A stretch of DNA of 24,281 nucleotides from Branchiibius sp. NY16-3462-2 (GCF_001594145.1 NZ_LVCF01000047.1:1-24281); one strand, 5' to 3'. Counted from the stretch's first letter, positions 1 to 8,109 are shown. Translations and numbers: made by a program. The notes: a model not told the origin generated them from the sequence alone.

Positions 1-94
1 CACCACGCGCGACCTGCTCAGCGCTCATACCCTGCGACAACAACCGCAACGCCCGACGACGCTCTGCAGACAAATCTCGCAACACAACCTCCAC
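1..94 (-). CDS. Partial ORF with HTH-like N-terminus, runs off the left edge
   Basis: An open frame without stop codons enters from the left edge on the minus strand and can start at a GTG at 92-94 (another in-frame GTG lies at 110-112). The visible residues begin VEVVLRDLSAERRRALRLLS and continue QGMSAEQVARG. This Arg/Leu-rich stretch followed by an S-x-E-Q-V-A pattern looks like the first helices of a helix-turn-helix, as found at the start of many transposases and in LuxR-type domains. Only about 31 residues are visible, so the family cannot be named. It lies downstream of the damaged DUF805 gene on the same strand. An insertion-sequence transposase is one possibility, a small regulator another. 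Confidence 0.35.
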   Translation of the reverse strand, partial: MEVVLRDLSAERRRALRLLSQGMSAEQVARG

Positions 95-162
95 GGTTCG
101 TGTTGCACCCACCGCCTGAACCAGCCGAGTTGCGCGGTAGATCCCGTTCCAAAGTAGGTAAG

Positions 163-546
163 TCAGGCAGCGATCGCCGGTTCGGGTCCCGGGCCGTACT
201 GGTTGGGTCCCTGGCTCTCACCCACGCAGAAGATGACCAGCACGATGGTCCCGATGATCGGGATGAAGTGCAGCCACCACCACCAGCCGGTGCGTCCGAC
301 GTCGTGCAACCGGCGCACCGTCACGGCGATGAACGGGGCGATCAGCGCCAGCGCAAAGAGCCCCAGGAGCAGCACGATGATCGCGCCGGGGGCCTTGCTC
401 TCATCGAACGCGCCCTGCGCTGCGCCCAGCACCGCGTCCACGATGAACCACAGCAACGCGAACCACCAGAACTCGGCTTTACCCGCGCGGCCGGACAACG
501 TGAATTACTTGCTGAAGCAGGTGCGGATCGCCTGGGAGAATGACAT
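163..546 (-). pseudogene. DUF805 family membrane protein with in-frame TAA stop
   Basis: DUF805 proteins are small (110-160 residue) inner-membrane proteins of unknown function. The frame begins at ATG 544-546 with MSFSQAIRTCFSK, is stopped by TAA at 505-507, and resumes at once in the same frame with FTLSGRAGKAEFWWFALLW. The usual family N-terminus has an aromatic residue (Tyr) at the stop position, so a single-base change of a TAC/TAT codon explains it. Downstream, the family hallmarks are intact: SGRAxKxEFWWF, a long hydrophobic segment, RRLHDVGRTGWWW, a second membrane segment and an FxxGxxGPNQYGPxP-like tail. Translation could restart at TTG 496-498, giving a 111-residue protein without the first 17 residues. 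I call it a probable pseudogene or recently truncated gene; a sequencing error is also possible. Confidence 0.75.
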
Positions 547-558
547 GACCGAATTATG
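547..558 (-). promoter_or_regulatory. Possible -10 element for a leaderless DUF805 transcript
   Basis: Read on the minus strand, CATAAT lies at 558-553, six bases before the ATG at 546, which places a transcription start on or next to the start codon. No Shine-Dalgarno sequence is seen. Leaderless mRNAs are common in actinobacteria. No convincing -35 is visible. The element overlaps the start codon region of the divergent mshD. Confidence 0.3.
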
Positions 559-1461
559 GTGGCAGTCACGTGGTGGAATCGGGAGATGCCGATCAACGCC
601 GACACCGTGTCCGCCATCCGCGCCCTCGCCGACCGCGCGGAACACGCGGACGGGGTAGCGCCCTTCTCGGAGGCGACCCGGCTGGCGCTGCCGGATGCCA
701 CCCCCGACCACGCCCCCGCAGGTACGCCGATCGCGCACCTGACCTTCGACCCCACCGAGCAGCTGCTGGCGGCCGGGATCGTCCTGCCGGACGGCAGCGC
801 AGAACTGGTCGTCGACCCGGAGCACCGCCGCAAGGGTTTGGGCACGGAGTTGCTGTCACGCATCCTGAGCCAGCATCCCGACGCACACGTCTGGGCGCAC
901 GGCGATCTGCCCGGTGCCCACCCGCTGGCCACCGCGGCCGGCCTGCGCCGGATCAGGACCCTGCTGAAGCTCGCCCGACCGGTCGACGGTGATCCTGAAA
1001 TCACCGATCCTGCTGTGCCGCAAGGTTTTTCGTTGACAACCTTTGACACCGACCGAGATGCGGAGGATTGGTTGGCCCTGAACAAGACCGCCTTCGACTA
1101 CCACCCCGAGCAGGGCCGGATGACGATGGCTGATCTGCAGCAGCGCATCGCCGAGCCGTGGTTCGATCCACACGGCCTGCTGCTACTGCGTGATGGCGAA
1201 GGCCGCCTGGCCGCATCGCACTGGACCAAGATTGAACCCGCCGAGCCCGCCGAAGGGGAGGTCTACGTGGTCGCTGTCGACCCGGCGTACCAGGGGCACG
1301 GCCTGGGCAAGTTCATCACCGCAGCGGGGCTGGCCCACCTGCGCGACAAGGGAGTTGACCGCATCTCTTTGTACGTCGAGGGGGACAACGACGCGGCGCT
1401 GGCGACCTATCGCGGACTGGGTTTCACCCCCGCGGCGGTCGACGAGCAATACGCCCGCTGA
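556..1461 (+). CDS. mshD: Mycothiol synthase (acetyl-CoA:Cys-GlcN-Ins acetyltransferase)
   Basis: MshD catalyses the last step of mycothiol synthesis, acetylating Cys-GlcN-Ins with acetyl-CoA in the cytoplasm. The 301-residue length and the tandem GNAT architecture match the family. The N-terminal GNAT has the acetyl-CoA loop RRKGLG near residues 91-96; the C-terminal, catalytically active GNAT has QGHGLG near 246-251. Family signatures are also present: NKTAFDYHPEQGRMT, WFDPHGLLLL, HWTK, GEVYVVAVDP and LYVEGDNDAALATYRGLGF. ATG 556 gives an N-terminus that lines up with known MshD proteins. It has no Shine-Dalgarno and may be leaderless. A later ATG at 586 sits directly on a GGGAG and is less likely. 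The gene is divergent from the DUF805 gene, with 9 bp between starts, and lies 32 bp upstream of ppk. Confidence 0.94.
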   Translation: MVAVTWWNREMPINADTVSAIRALADRAEHADGVAPFSEATRLALPDATPDHAPAGTPIAHLTFDPTEQLLAAGIVLPDGSAELVVDPEHRRKGLGTELLSRILSQHPDAHVWAHGDLPGAHPLATAAGLRRIRTLLKLARPVDGDPEITDPAVPQGFSLTTFDTDRDAEDWLALNKTAFDYHPEQGRMTMADLQQRIAEPWFDPHGLLLLRDGEGRLAASHWTKIEPAEPAEGEVYVVAVDPAYQGHGLGKFITAAGLAHLRDKGVDRISLYVEGDNDAALATYRGLGFTPAAVDEQYAR

Positions 1462-1493
1462 CATGGCCACGACCGCCTGACACGATAGGGACC

Positions 1494-3725
1494 ATGTCGA
1501 CCGAACCGTCTGCCAGCGAAGCGTCCCTCACCCGGCTCTCGCAGCGGGTCCAGCATCGAGCGCGCGGTGCCAACGGCCGGTTCATCAGAGTCGCAACCCC
1601 AGTCGTGCAACCAGGCGACACCGATCTGCCCGACGACCGGTTCCTCGACCGGGAGATCTCCTGGCTGCAGTTCAACGAGCGGGTCCTGCAGTTGGCCCAG
1701 GATCCGGGCGTTCCGTTGCTCGAACGCGCCCGGTTCCTCGCGATCTTCGCCAGCAACCTGGACGAGTTCTTCATGGTGCGGGTGGCCGGCCTGAAGCGCC
1801 GCATCGCCACCGGCCTCGCGGTGCGCTCCGCGTCCGGTCTGGAGCCGCGCGAGGTGCTGGATGAGATCTCCCGCGCTGCCCACCAGTTGATGGACGCACA
1901 CGCCGGCGTCTTCCAGGTGCACATCCGCCCGGCACTGGCCGATGAGGGGGTGCGCATCCTGCGGCCGGACGAGTTGACCGAGACCGATCGTGAGCACCTG
2001 TCCACTCTCTTCCGCCAGCAGATCTATCCGGTGCTGACGCCGCTGGCGGTCGACCCGGCGCACCCGTTCCCCTATATCTCCGGCCTGTCGCTGAATCTCG
2101 CGGTGATCCTGATCAACCCCAAGACCGAGCGGGAGCACTTCGCCCGGGTCAAGGTCCCCCCGTTGCTGCCGCGACTACTCAGGTTGCCGACCGCCGAGGG
2201 CGACGACGACCTCTACGACGCACGGTTCGTCACCCTCGAGGACGTCATCGCCGAGCACCTGCAGCACCTCTTCCCCGGGATGGAGGTGCGCGAGCACTTC
2301 ACCTTCCGGGTCACCCGCAACGAGGACCTGGAGGTCGAGGAGGACGACGCCGAGAACCTGCTCACCGCGCTGGAGAAGGAACTCACCCGGCGCCGGTTCG
2401 GTCCGCCGGTCCGCCTCGAGGTCGCCGACGACATCGATGACCACGTCCTGGACCTGTTGGTCCGCGAACTCGGTGTCCACGACGGTGAGGTGTACCGACT
2501 GCCCGAGCCGCTGGACCTGACCGGCCTCAACGTCGTGGCCGACCTGGACCGCAGCGAGTTGCGCTGGCCGCCGTTCGTGGCGATGACCCACCCCGACCTG
2601 GCGCCGGTCGAGCGGTCCAGCCAACCGGACGTCCTGGCCGCGATGCGCCGCGGGGACGTGCTGCTGCACCACCCCTACGACTCGTTCTCCACCTCGGTGC
2701 AGGCCTTCCTGGAGCAGGCCGCCGCCGACCCCCAGGTGCTGGCCATCAAACAGACGCTCTACCGCACGAGCGGCGACTCCCCCATCATCGACGCCCTCAT
2801 CGACGCCGCCGACGCCGGCAAACAGGTCCTGGCCGTCGTCGAGATCAAGGCCCGCTTCGATGAGGAGAACAACATCTCCTGGGCCCGGAAGCTGGAGCGC
2901 GCCGGTGTCCACGTCGTCTACGGGATCGTGGGGCTGAAGACGCACGCCAAACTGTCGATGGTCGTGCGCCAGGAGGGCGATACCCTGCGCCGCTACTGCC
3001 ATGTCGGCACCGGCAACTACAACCCGAAAACCGCTCGCCTTTATGAAGACCTGGGTCTGCTGACCTGCGATCCGGAGGTCGGTGAGGACCTGTCACGCCT
3101 CTTCAACCAGTTGTCGGGCATGGCCCCACGCAGCAAGTTCAAGCGACTGCTGGTTGCCCCGCGCTCGATGCGCAACGGCCTGGTCGAACAGATCGATCGC
3201 GTCATCGCGGCCAAGCGGGAAGGCAAGGACGCGCGGATCCAGTTCAAGATCAACTCATTGGTCGACGAGCAGATCATCGACGCGCTCTACCGCGCCTCCC
3301 AGGCCGGTGTCCCGGTGGACATCTTCGTCCGCGGCATCTGCGCCATCCGTCCCGGCGTCGACGGACTGTCCGAGACCATCCGGGTGCGCTCGGTGCTCGG
3401 CCGCTTCCTGGAACACTCCCGGATCTTCCGGTTCGCGGTCGAGGGCGAGGGCGATGTCACCTACATCGGTAGCGCCGACATGATGCACCGCAACCTGGAC
3501 CGGCGCGTCGAGGCGTTGGTGCGGATCAGTTCACCCCGGCACCTCAGCGAACTGGCCGGCCTGATCGACAACGGCATGTCCGATGCCACCTCCTCGTGGC
3601 ACCTCGGTGGCGACGGGTTGTGGGAACGACACAATCTGGCACCGGACGGCCAGCCCCTCGCTGATCTGCAGGCGGGGCTCATCGCGGAGTACAGCAAGCG
3701 CCGCCGCCGGGCCCGTCGCCGGTGA
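1494..3725 (+). CDS. ppk: Polyphosphate kinase 1 (RNA degradosome polyphosphate kinase)
   Basis: PPK1 reversibly transfers the gamma-phosphate of ATP to inorganic polyphosphate through a phosphohistidine. The 743 residues cover the whole family: N-domain (LDREISWLQFNERVLQLA, then FLAIFASNLDEFFMVRVAGL), head domain (PLAVDPAHPFPYISGLSLNLAV) and two C-terminal PLD-like domains. The autophosphorylated His is His484 in GLKTHAKLS, followed by CHVGTGNYNPKTARLYEDLGL. The second catalytic His is His665 in IGSADMMHRNLDRRVE. A basic tail, KRRRRARRR, ends the protein. The start at ATG 1494 follows a weak AGGG. The stop overlaps the start of the NUDIX gene (GTGA), so translation is probably coupled. The position next to mutT1-like and pst genes makes this a phosphate storage and uptake block. 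Confidence 0.98.
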   Translation: MSTEPSASEASLTRLSQRVQHRARGANGRFIRVATPVVQPGDTDLPDDRFLDREISWLQFNERVLQLAQDPGVPLLERARFLAIFASNLDEFFMVRVAGLKRRIATGLAVRSASGLEPREVLDEISRAAHQLMDAHAGVFQVHIRPALADEGVRILRPDELTETDREHLSTLFRQQIYPVLTPLAVDPAHPFPYISGLSLNLAVILINPKTEREHFARVKVPPLLPRLLRLPTAEGDDDLYDARFVTLEDVIAEHLQHLFPGMEVREHFTFRVTRNEDLEVEEDDAENLLTALEKELTRRRFGPPVRLEVADDIDDHVLDLLVRELGVHDGEVYRLPEPLDLTGLNVVADLDRSELRWPPFVAMTHPDLAPVERSSQPDVLAAMRRGDVLLHHPYDSFSTSVQAFLEQAAADPQVLAIKQTLYRTSGDSPIIDALIDAADAGKQVLAVVEIKARFDEENNISWARKLERAGVHVVYGIVGLKTHAKLSMVVRQEGDTLRRYCHVGTGNYNPKTARLYEDLGLLTCDPEVGEDLSRLFNQLSGMAPRSKFKRLLVAPRSMRNGLVEQIDRVIAAKREGKDARIQFKINSLVDEQIIDALYRASQAGVPVDIFVRGICAIRPGVDGLSETIRVRSVLGRFLEHSRIFRFAVEGEGDVTYIGSADMMHRNLDRRVEALVRISSPRHLSELAGLIDNGMSDATSSWHLGGDGLWERHNLAPDGQPLADLQAGLIAEYSKRRRRARRR

Positions 3726-4696
3726 CCGCGCAGACCGATCGCCCCCGCATCGTCGCCGCGGCAGGAACCCTGCTGTGGCGCCGGGTCGACCACTCCGCGG
3801 GTATCGAGGTCGCGCTGGTGCACCGGCAGCGGTACGACGACTGGTCCTGGCCCAAGGGCAAGCTCGACCCGGGTGAGGGCTGGGTCGAGGCTGCGGCCCG
3901 CGAGACCCGTGAGGAGACCGGCCTGCGACCCCGCGTCGGGGTGCCCCTGCCCAAATCGGTGTATTCGATGCCCCGCGGCGGCGTCAAAGAGGTCCGCTAC
4001 TGGGCCGCGCAGTCGGTAGCCGGCAAAGGGCGACTGACGCACGAAGTCGACGAAGTGGCCTGGTTGAGCCCGCGCGCCGCCCGCGAGCGCCTCTCCTACG
4101 AGCGGGACGCCCGGCAGTTACAGGCGCTGTTGGAAGCCGACGGACGAGGTGAGTTGGAGACCTGGCCGTTCATCGTCGTACGCCATGGGGAGTCGGTCGG
4201 ACGCAAGCACTGGAACGGGCGGGACATCGACCGTCCCCTCGACGGTGAGGGGCGCGACCAGTCCCGGCGACTGGTCGGGGTGTTATCGGCGTACGCCGTG
4301 CCTCGCGTGATCAGCTCCCCCGCCAAGCGCTGCATGGGCACAGTGCGCCCCTTCGCCGGTAGCCAACACCTTCCCATCGAGCGGCGAAAACGCTTGTCCG
4401 AGGAGGGTTTCGAGGCCAACCCGGGCCGCGCGGGCGCGATCGCCAAGCACCTCCTGGACCGAGGGGCGACGGTTGCGGTCTGTACTCACCGGCCGGTGCT
4501 GCCGGCGATCCTGGACGTACTCGCCGACCGCGCGCGAGCCGACTCGACAGCGCAGCGCACCCTGCGGGAACTAGCCACCGATGTCGCCGCCGATGCGATG
4601 GACAAGGGCGAAGCACTGATCTGCCACGTCGCCGGGGCCGGGGACGCTGCCGTGGTCGTCTCGGTCGAGCGCAATCGCCCGGCGCACACGCCTTGA
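3722..4696 (+). CDS. mutT1: NUDIX hydrolase / histidine phosphatase fusion (MutT1-like)
   Basis: This is a two-domain protein of 324 residues. The N-terminal NUDIX domain carries a complete NUDIX box, G-x5-E-x7-R-E-x2-E-E-x-G-L (GKLDPGEGWVEAAARETREE, then TGL), which binds metal and hydrolyses nucleoside diphosphate derivatives. The C-terminal domain is a histidine phosphatase with the RHG motif (His155 is the phosphohistidine), a downstream NGRD, and a second His in CTHRPVLP. The architecture is that of mycobacterial MutT1, which cleans 8-oxo-GTP and diadenosine polyphosphates and likewise sits beside ppk1. The GTG start overlaps the ppk stop by four bases, so translation is probably coupled. 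The next gene, pstS, has its own promoter region. Substrate assignment rests on family knowledge only. Confidence 0.9.
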   Translation: MTAQTDRPRIVAAAGTLLWRRVDHSAGIEVALVHRQRYDDWSWPKGKLDPGEGWVEAAARETREETGLRPRVGVPLPKSVYSMPRGGVKEVRYWAAQSVAGKGRLTHEVDEVAWLSPRAARERLSYERDARQLQALLEADGRGELETWPFIVVRHGESVGRKHWNGRDIDRPLDGEGRDQSRRLVGVLSAYAVPRVISSPAKRCMGTVRPFAGSQHLPIERRKRLSEEGFEANPGRAGAIAKHLLDRGATVAVCTHRPVLPAILDVLADRARADSTAQRTLRELATDVAADAMDKGEALICHVAGAGDAAVVVSVERNRPAHTP

Positions 4697-4735
4697 CTCT
4701 TCCTTGACCATCCGTTCAACGAGACCTCACTCACA
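4692..4735 (+). promoter_or_regulatory. Distal PHO-box-like array (four 11-nt units)
   Basis: Directly after the NUDIX stop, units with 11-nt periodicity start at 4692 (CTTGACTCTTC), 4703 (CTTGACCATCC), 4714 (GTTCAACGAGA) and 4725 (CCTCACTCACA). They match to varying degree the GTTCACC-like direct repeat units bound by PhoP in Streptomyces. The position upstream of pstS fits phosphate-starvation control. Individual matches are degenerate, so this array is less certain than the proximal box. Confidence 0.5.
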
Positions 4736-4768
4736 GGCCGCCTAGCTGACATCAAGGCGCCGCGATTC

Positions 4769-4790
4769 ATTCATTCTCCGTTCACCTTTC
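4769..4790 (+). promoter_or_regulatory. Proximal PHO box (PhoP direct repeat)
   Basis: Two adjacent 11-nt units, ATTCATTCTCC (4769-4779) and GTTCACCTTTC (4780-4790), form a direct repeat. The second contains the exact GTTCACC core known for actinobacterial PhoP operators. The distance from the third distal unit (4714) is 55 bp, exactly five units, so the two arrays are on the same helical phase. They lie about 120 bp upstream of the pstS start. Confidence 0.65.
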
Positions 4791-4907
4791 GCACCGGATC
4801 TGGTCACCCGCCATCCCTACCGTCAGGTCACGACGCCGGGTTCCACCACGCCCGTCGCCGGCAGCGCACGGTCGACACGCCCGTGCCGACCTAGAGAGGT
4901 AACTGAC

Positions 4908-6029
4908 TTGAAGATCACCCGCATCGGTCGCGCCGGGAGCGTGGCCGTCGTCGCCGCCCTCGCCCTGGCCGCCTGTGGCAGCGCGAGCAACGACACCAAC
5001 ACCAGCGCCGCCCCCGGCGGCACCGGCACTGGCACCGGTGGCGGAGCCAGCGACTGCTTCACCGGCACCCTGAAGGGCGAGGGTTCCACCGCCCAGGGCA
5101 ACGCGATGGACCAGGCGATCGCCAGCTTCGGGCAGAAGTGCTCCGGCGCCAAGGTCTCCTACAACGGCACCGGGTCCGGCGCCGGTGTGACTGCGTTCAT
5201 CGCCAAGAATGCCGACTTCGCCGGTTCCGACTCCGCGCTGAACGCTGACAAGGGTGAGCCCGACAAGGCCAAGGCCGCGTGCGGCTCCGAGGCCTGGAAC
5301 ATCCCGATGGTCACCGGCCCGATCGCCGTCGCCTTCAACGTCAAGGGCGTCGACAAGCTGAACCTGACCGCCAGCACGATCGCGAAGATCTTCAGCGGCG
5401 CGATCACCAAGTGGAATGACCCGGAGATCGCCAAGGAGAACTCCGGTGTCTCCCTGCCCGACACCGCGATCAGCGTCTTCTTCCGCTCGGACTCCTCCGG
5501 CACGACGGACAACTTCACCAAGTACCTCAACACTGCGGCCAAGGCCGACTGGCCGGCCGAGCACTCCAAGTCCTGGACCGGCAAGGTCGGCCAGGGCAAG
5601 GCCAAGAGCGCGGGTGTCAGCCAGGCGGTCGCGTCGACCGACGGTGGCATCGGTTACGTCGAGTGGTCCTACGCGATCACCAACAACCTGAAGATGGCTT
5701 CGGTCGACAACGGCTCCGGCCCGGTCGAGCTGACCGCGGACTCTGCGGGCAAGGCCGTCGCGGCCGCGAAGATCGATGGCAGCGGCAACGACCTCAAGCT
5801 GAAGCTGGACTACGCCACCAAGGAGGCCGGGGCCTACCCGATCATCCTGGTGACCTACGAGATCGTCTGCTCCAAGTACCCCAACGCCAGCACCGGCAGC
5901 GCCGTCAAGGCGTTCCTGAGCTACATGGCCAGCAACGACTTCCAGAGCACGCTGACCAAGGTTGGTTCGGCGCCGCTGCCGACCGACATCCAGAGCAAGG
6001 TCCAGACCGCGGTCGCCGCGATCTCCTGA
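4908..6029 (+). CDS. pstS: Phosphate ABC transporter, phosphate-binding lipoprotein
   Basis: PstS captures inorganic phosphate outside the membrane and delivers it to PstCA. The 373-residue protein starts with a lipoprotein signal: basic N-terminus, hydrophobic core, lipobox Leu-Ala-Ala-Cys with the lipidated Cys at residue 23, then a Gly/Thr/Ser-rich linker. The family's phosphate-binding segments are visible: GEGSTAQ, YNGTGSGAGVTAF, DFAGSDSALN and FRSDSSGTTDNFTKYL. The start is TTG 4908-4910, supported by GAGAGG at 4894-4899 and by the signal peptide beginning MKITRIGR. It is the first gene of pstSCAB, preceded by PHO-box repeats and followed by a long hairpin before pstC, an arrangement suited to making more PstS than permease. 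Confidence 0.97.
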   Translation: MKITRIGRAGSVAVVAALALAACGSASNDTNTSAAPGGTGTGTGGGASDCFTGTLKGEGSTAQGNAMDQAIASFGQKCSGAKVSYNGTGSGAGVTAFIAKNADFAGSDSALNADKGEPDKAKAACGSEAWNIPMVTGPIAVAFNVKGVDKLNLTASTIAKIFSGAITKWNDPEIAKENSGVSLPDTAISVFFRSDSSGTTDNFTKYLNTAAKADWPAEHSKSWTGKVGQGKAKSAGVSQAVASTDGGIGYVEWSYAITNNLKMASVDNGSGPVELTADSAGKAVAAAKIDGSGNDLKLKLDYATKEAGAYPIILVTYEIVCSKYPNASTGSAVKAFLSYMASNDFQSTLTKVGSAPLPTDIQSKVQTAVAAIS

Positions 6030-6039
6030 TCTAGCTGAG

Positions 6040-6080
6040 ACAGGCCCGCGAAGTGCAAAAATGGCACCTCGCGGGCCTGT
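6040..6080 (+). terminator. Intercistronic hairpin between pstS and pstC
   Basis: A strong inverted repeat follows the pstS stop by 10 bases. ACAGGCCCGCGA (6040-6051) pairs with TCGCGGGCCTGT (6069-6080), and an inner GTGC/GCAC stem is separated by single A and C mismatched bases, closing an AAAAATG-type loop. No T-tract follows, so a classical rho-independent terminator is unlikely. It probably protects the pstS mRNA 3' end or partly attenuates read-through into pstCAB. Confidence 0.75.
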
Positions 6081-6102
6081 TCCCTAGGAGAGTTCATTTC
6101 CC

Positions 6103-7119
6103 ATGAGTTCGATCACTGGCCGTTCGATCGTCGACGAAACCCCCGAGCCGGGAGGGCGTTCGCCGCTTGACGGTGACAACGCCTCGACCGGCCGGCTCGG
6201 GGACAAGGTCTTCGCGTTCCTGTCCACCGGCGCCGGGGTCACCGTCGTGGCGTTGGTCATCGCGATCGGACTGTTCCTGCTGTGGCAGGCGATCCCCGCG
6301 CTGCTGAAGAACCACGCGAACTTCCTGACCTCCACCGACTGGGTGACCTCACCGCCCGGCAGCATGAGCTTCGGTATCGCCTCGCTGCTGTGGACCACGG
6401 TGGCGACGTCCGCCGTCGCCCTGGTGATCGCCGTACCGTTCTCCATCGCGGTCGCGCTGTTCCTGACCCACTACGCGCCCAAGTGGCTCGCCCGCCCGGG
6501 TGCGGCGCTGATCGACCTGCTGGCCGCCGTACCGTCGATCGTCTACGGGTTGTGGGGTCTGCTGATCGTGGCGCCCTGGTCGGAGCCGTTCCAGAACTTC
6601 CTGGCCGACAAGCTCGGTTGGATCCCCATCTTCGCGCCGGTCGCAGGCGTGTCCGGCGGTACCACCATCTTCCTGGTGGGTGTCGTGCTGGCGATCATGA
6701 TCCTGCCGATCATCACCGCCGTCTCCCGCGAGGTGTTCGCCCAGACGCCGACCACCCACATCGAAGGCGCGCTGGCGCTCGGCGCCACCAAGTGGGAGAT
6801 GATCCGCACCGCGGTCCTGCCGTTCGGCAAGCCCGGCGTCATCAGCGCCTCCATGCTCGGCCTGGGCCGGGCCCTCGGTGAAACCATCGCCGTGCTCTAC
6901 ATCGTCTCCTCGCTGCCGGTCGGCGCGAAGTGGACGGCCTCTCTGTTCAACGGCGGTGAGACGTTCGCCTCCAAGATCGCCAATGACGTCTCCGAGTTCG
7001 GAACCCCGCTGCAGACCGGCGCCTACATCGCGGCCGGCCTGGTGCTGTTCATCCTCACGTTCCTGGTCAACGCCATCGCGCGGATCATCATCGAGCGCCG
7101 GAAGGCGTTCAGCGAATGA
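6103..7119 (+). CDS. pstC: Phosphate ABC transporter permease PstC
   Basis: PstC forms, with PstA, the inner-membrane channel for phosphate. The 338-residue protein has a cytoplasmic N-terminal stretch of about 40 residues, a first membrane segment (VTVVALVIAIGLFLLWQAIP), an external loop, then five more hydrophobic segments. Family features include ALIDLLAAVPSIVYGLWGL and the cytoplasmic EAA loop (EGALALGATKWEMIRTAVLP), which contacts PstB, followed by GLGRALGETIAVLYI. The start ATG 6103 has AGGAG at 6086-6090, at a long spacing of 12. It is preceded by the intercistronic hairpin and followed by pstA after about 55 bp. Confidence 0.96.
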   Translation: MSSITGRSIVDETPEPGGRSPLDGDNASTGRLGDKVFAFLSTGAGVTVVALVIAIGLFLLWQAIPALLKNHANFLTSTDWVTSPPGSMSFGIASLLWTTVATSAVALVIAVPFSIAVALFLTHYAPKWLARPGAALIDLLAAVPSIVYGLWGLLIVAPWSEPFQNFLADKLGWIPIFAPVAGVSGGTTIFLVGVVLAIMILPIITAVSREVFAQTPTTHIEGALALGATKWEMIRTAVLPFGKPGVISASMLGLGRALGETIAVLYIVSSLPVGAKWTASLFNGGETFASKIANDVSEFGTPLQTGAYIAAGLVLFILTFLVNAIARIIIERRKAFSE

Positions 7120-7174
7120 CCGCCCAGCGCCGATCACTTCGATTCGCAGACAGCCGATGAGTAAGGACGAACCA

Positions 7175-8095
7175 ATGGCTGCCATCTCCTCCGACGCTGT
7201 CCGCCCCAAATCGAGCATCGACCTCAGCCCGAAATCGGGCAGTCGTGCCGCGAAGAACGTCATCGCGACCTCCGTGATGTGGGGTGCCTTCCTCCTTGCC
7301 CTGGTGCCGCTGGCCTGGATCTTGTGGATCGTGCTGTCCCGCGGTCTGCACGTGATCCTGAGCCCGACCTGGTGGATGAAGGACCAGTCGGGTGCGGGTG
7401 CCCCTGCCTTCGACACGAACGTCCGCGGTGGCCGGCACGCCATCATCGGCACCCTGATCATGTCGGGAGTTACCGCGGTCATCGCCATCCCGATCGCCGT
7501 CCTGACCGCGATCTATCTGGTCGAATACGGCCGCGGCAAATTGGCCCGCGCGGTCAGCTTCATGGTCGACATCCTGTCCGGTGTGCCGTCCATCGTCGCC
7601 GCGTTGTTCCTCTACGCGGTGTGGGTGACCACCTTCGGTCTTTCCCTGATCCCGGTCGTGGCGTCCCTCGCCCTGGTGTTGCTGATGATCCCGGTCGTCA
7701 CCCGCTCCACCGAGGAGATGCTCAAGCTGGTTCCCAACGAGTTGCGCGAGGCGTCCTACGCGCTCGGTGTGCCCAAGTGGAAGACCATCACCCGGATCGT
7801 GTTGCCCACCTCGTTGTCGGGCATCATCACCGGCGCCCTGCTGGGTCTGGCCCGGGTCATGGGCGAGACGGCGCCCTTGCTGCTCCTTGCGGCCTACACG
7901 CAGTACCTCAACCAGGACCCGTTCAGCGGGTCGATGGCCGCCCTGCCGACGATGATCAACTCGCAGCTGGCCAACATCAACGTGCCGATAGCCGCCGACC
8001 GCGTGTGGGGCGCCGCCTGCACCCTGATCGTGCTGGTGCTGGCCATCAACCTTCTCGGCCGGTTCGTCGGCCGATTCGCCAAAGTCAAGAACTGA
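7175..8095 (+). CDS. pstA: Phosphate ABC transporter permease PstA
   Basis: PstA is the second channel subunit, here 306 residues with six predicted membrane segments. The typical segments are ILSGVPSIVAALFLYAVW and the EAA loop EASYALGVPKWKTITRIVLP, followed by GALLGLARVMGETAPLLLLA. I chose ATG 7175 because AAGGA at 7163-7167 stands seven bases before it. An in-frame ATG at 7157 would add six residues and has no clear ribosome-binding site. The open frame runs back to 6878, but that part overlaps the 3' end of pstC in another frame and is not coding. pstB follows 14 bp downstream. Confidence 0.95.
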   Translation: MAAISSDAVRPKSSIDLSPKSGSRAAKNVIATSVMWGAFLLALVPLAWILWIVLSRGLHVILSPTWWMKDQSGAGAPAFDTNVRGGRHAIIGTLIMSGVTAVIAIPIAVLTAIYLVEYGRGKLARAVSFMVDILSGVPSIVAALFLYAVWVTTFGLSLIPVVASLALVLLMIPVVTRSTEEMLKLVPNELREASYALGVPKWKTITRIVLPTSLSGIITGALLGLARVMGETAPLLLLAAYTQYLNQDPFSGSMAALPTMINSQLANINVPIAADRVWGAACTLIVLVLAINLLGRFVGRFAKVKN

Positions 8096-8109
8096 GCTAG
8101 GAAGCACTC

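Noticed and set aside
2175..3002. 275-codon minus-strand ORF inside ppk.
   Set aside because: Shadow of the ppk codons; no motifs.
6349..8107. Two long minus-strand ORFs across pstC, pstA and pstB.
   Set aside because: Entirely antisense to pst genes with clear family signatures; composition is that of shadows.
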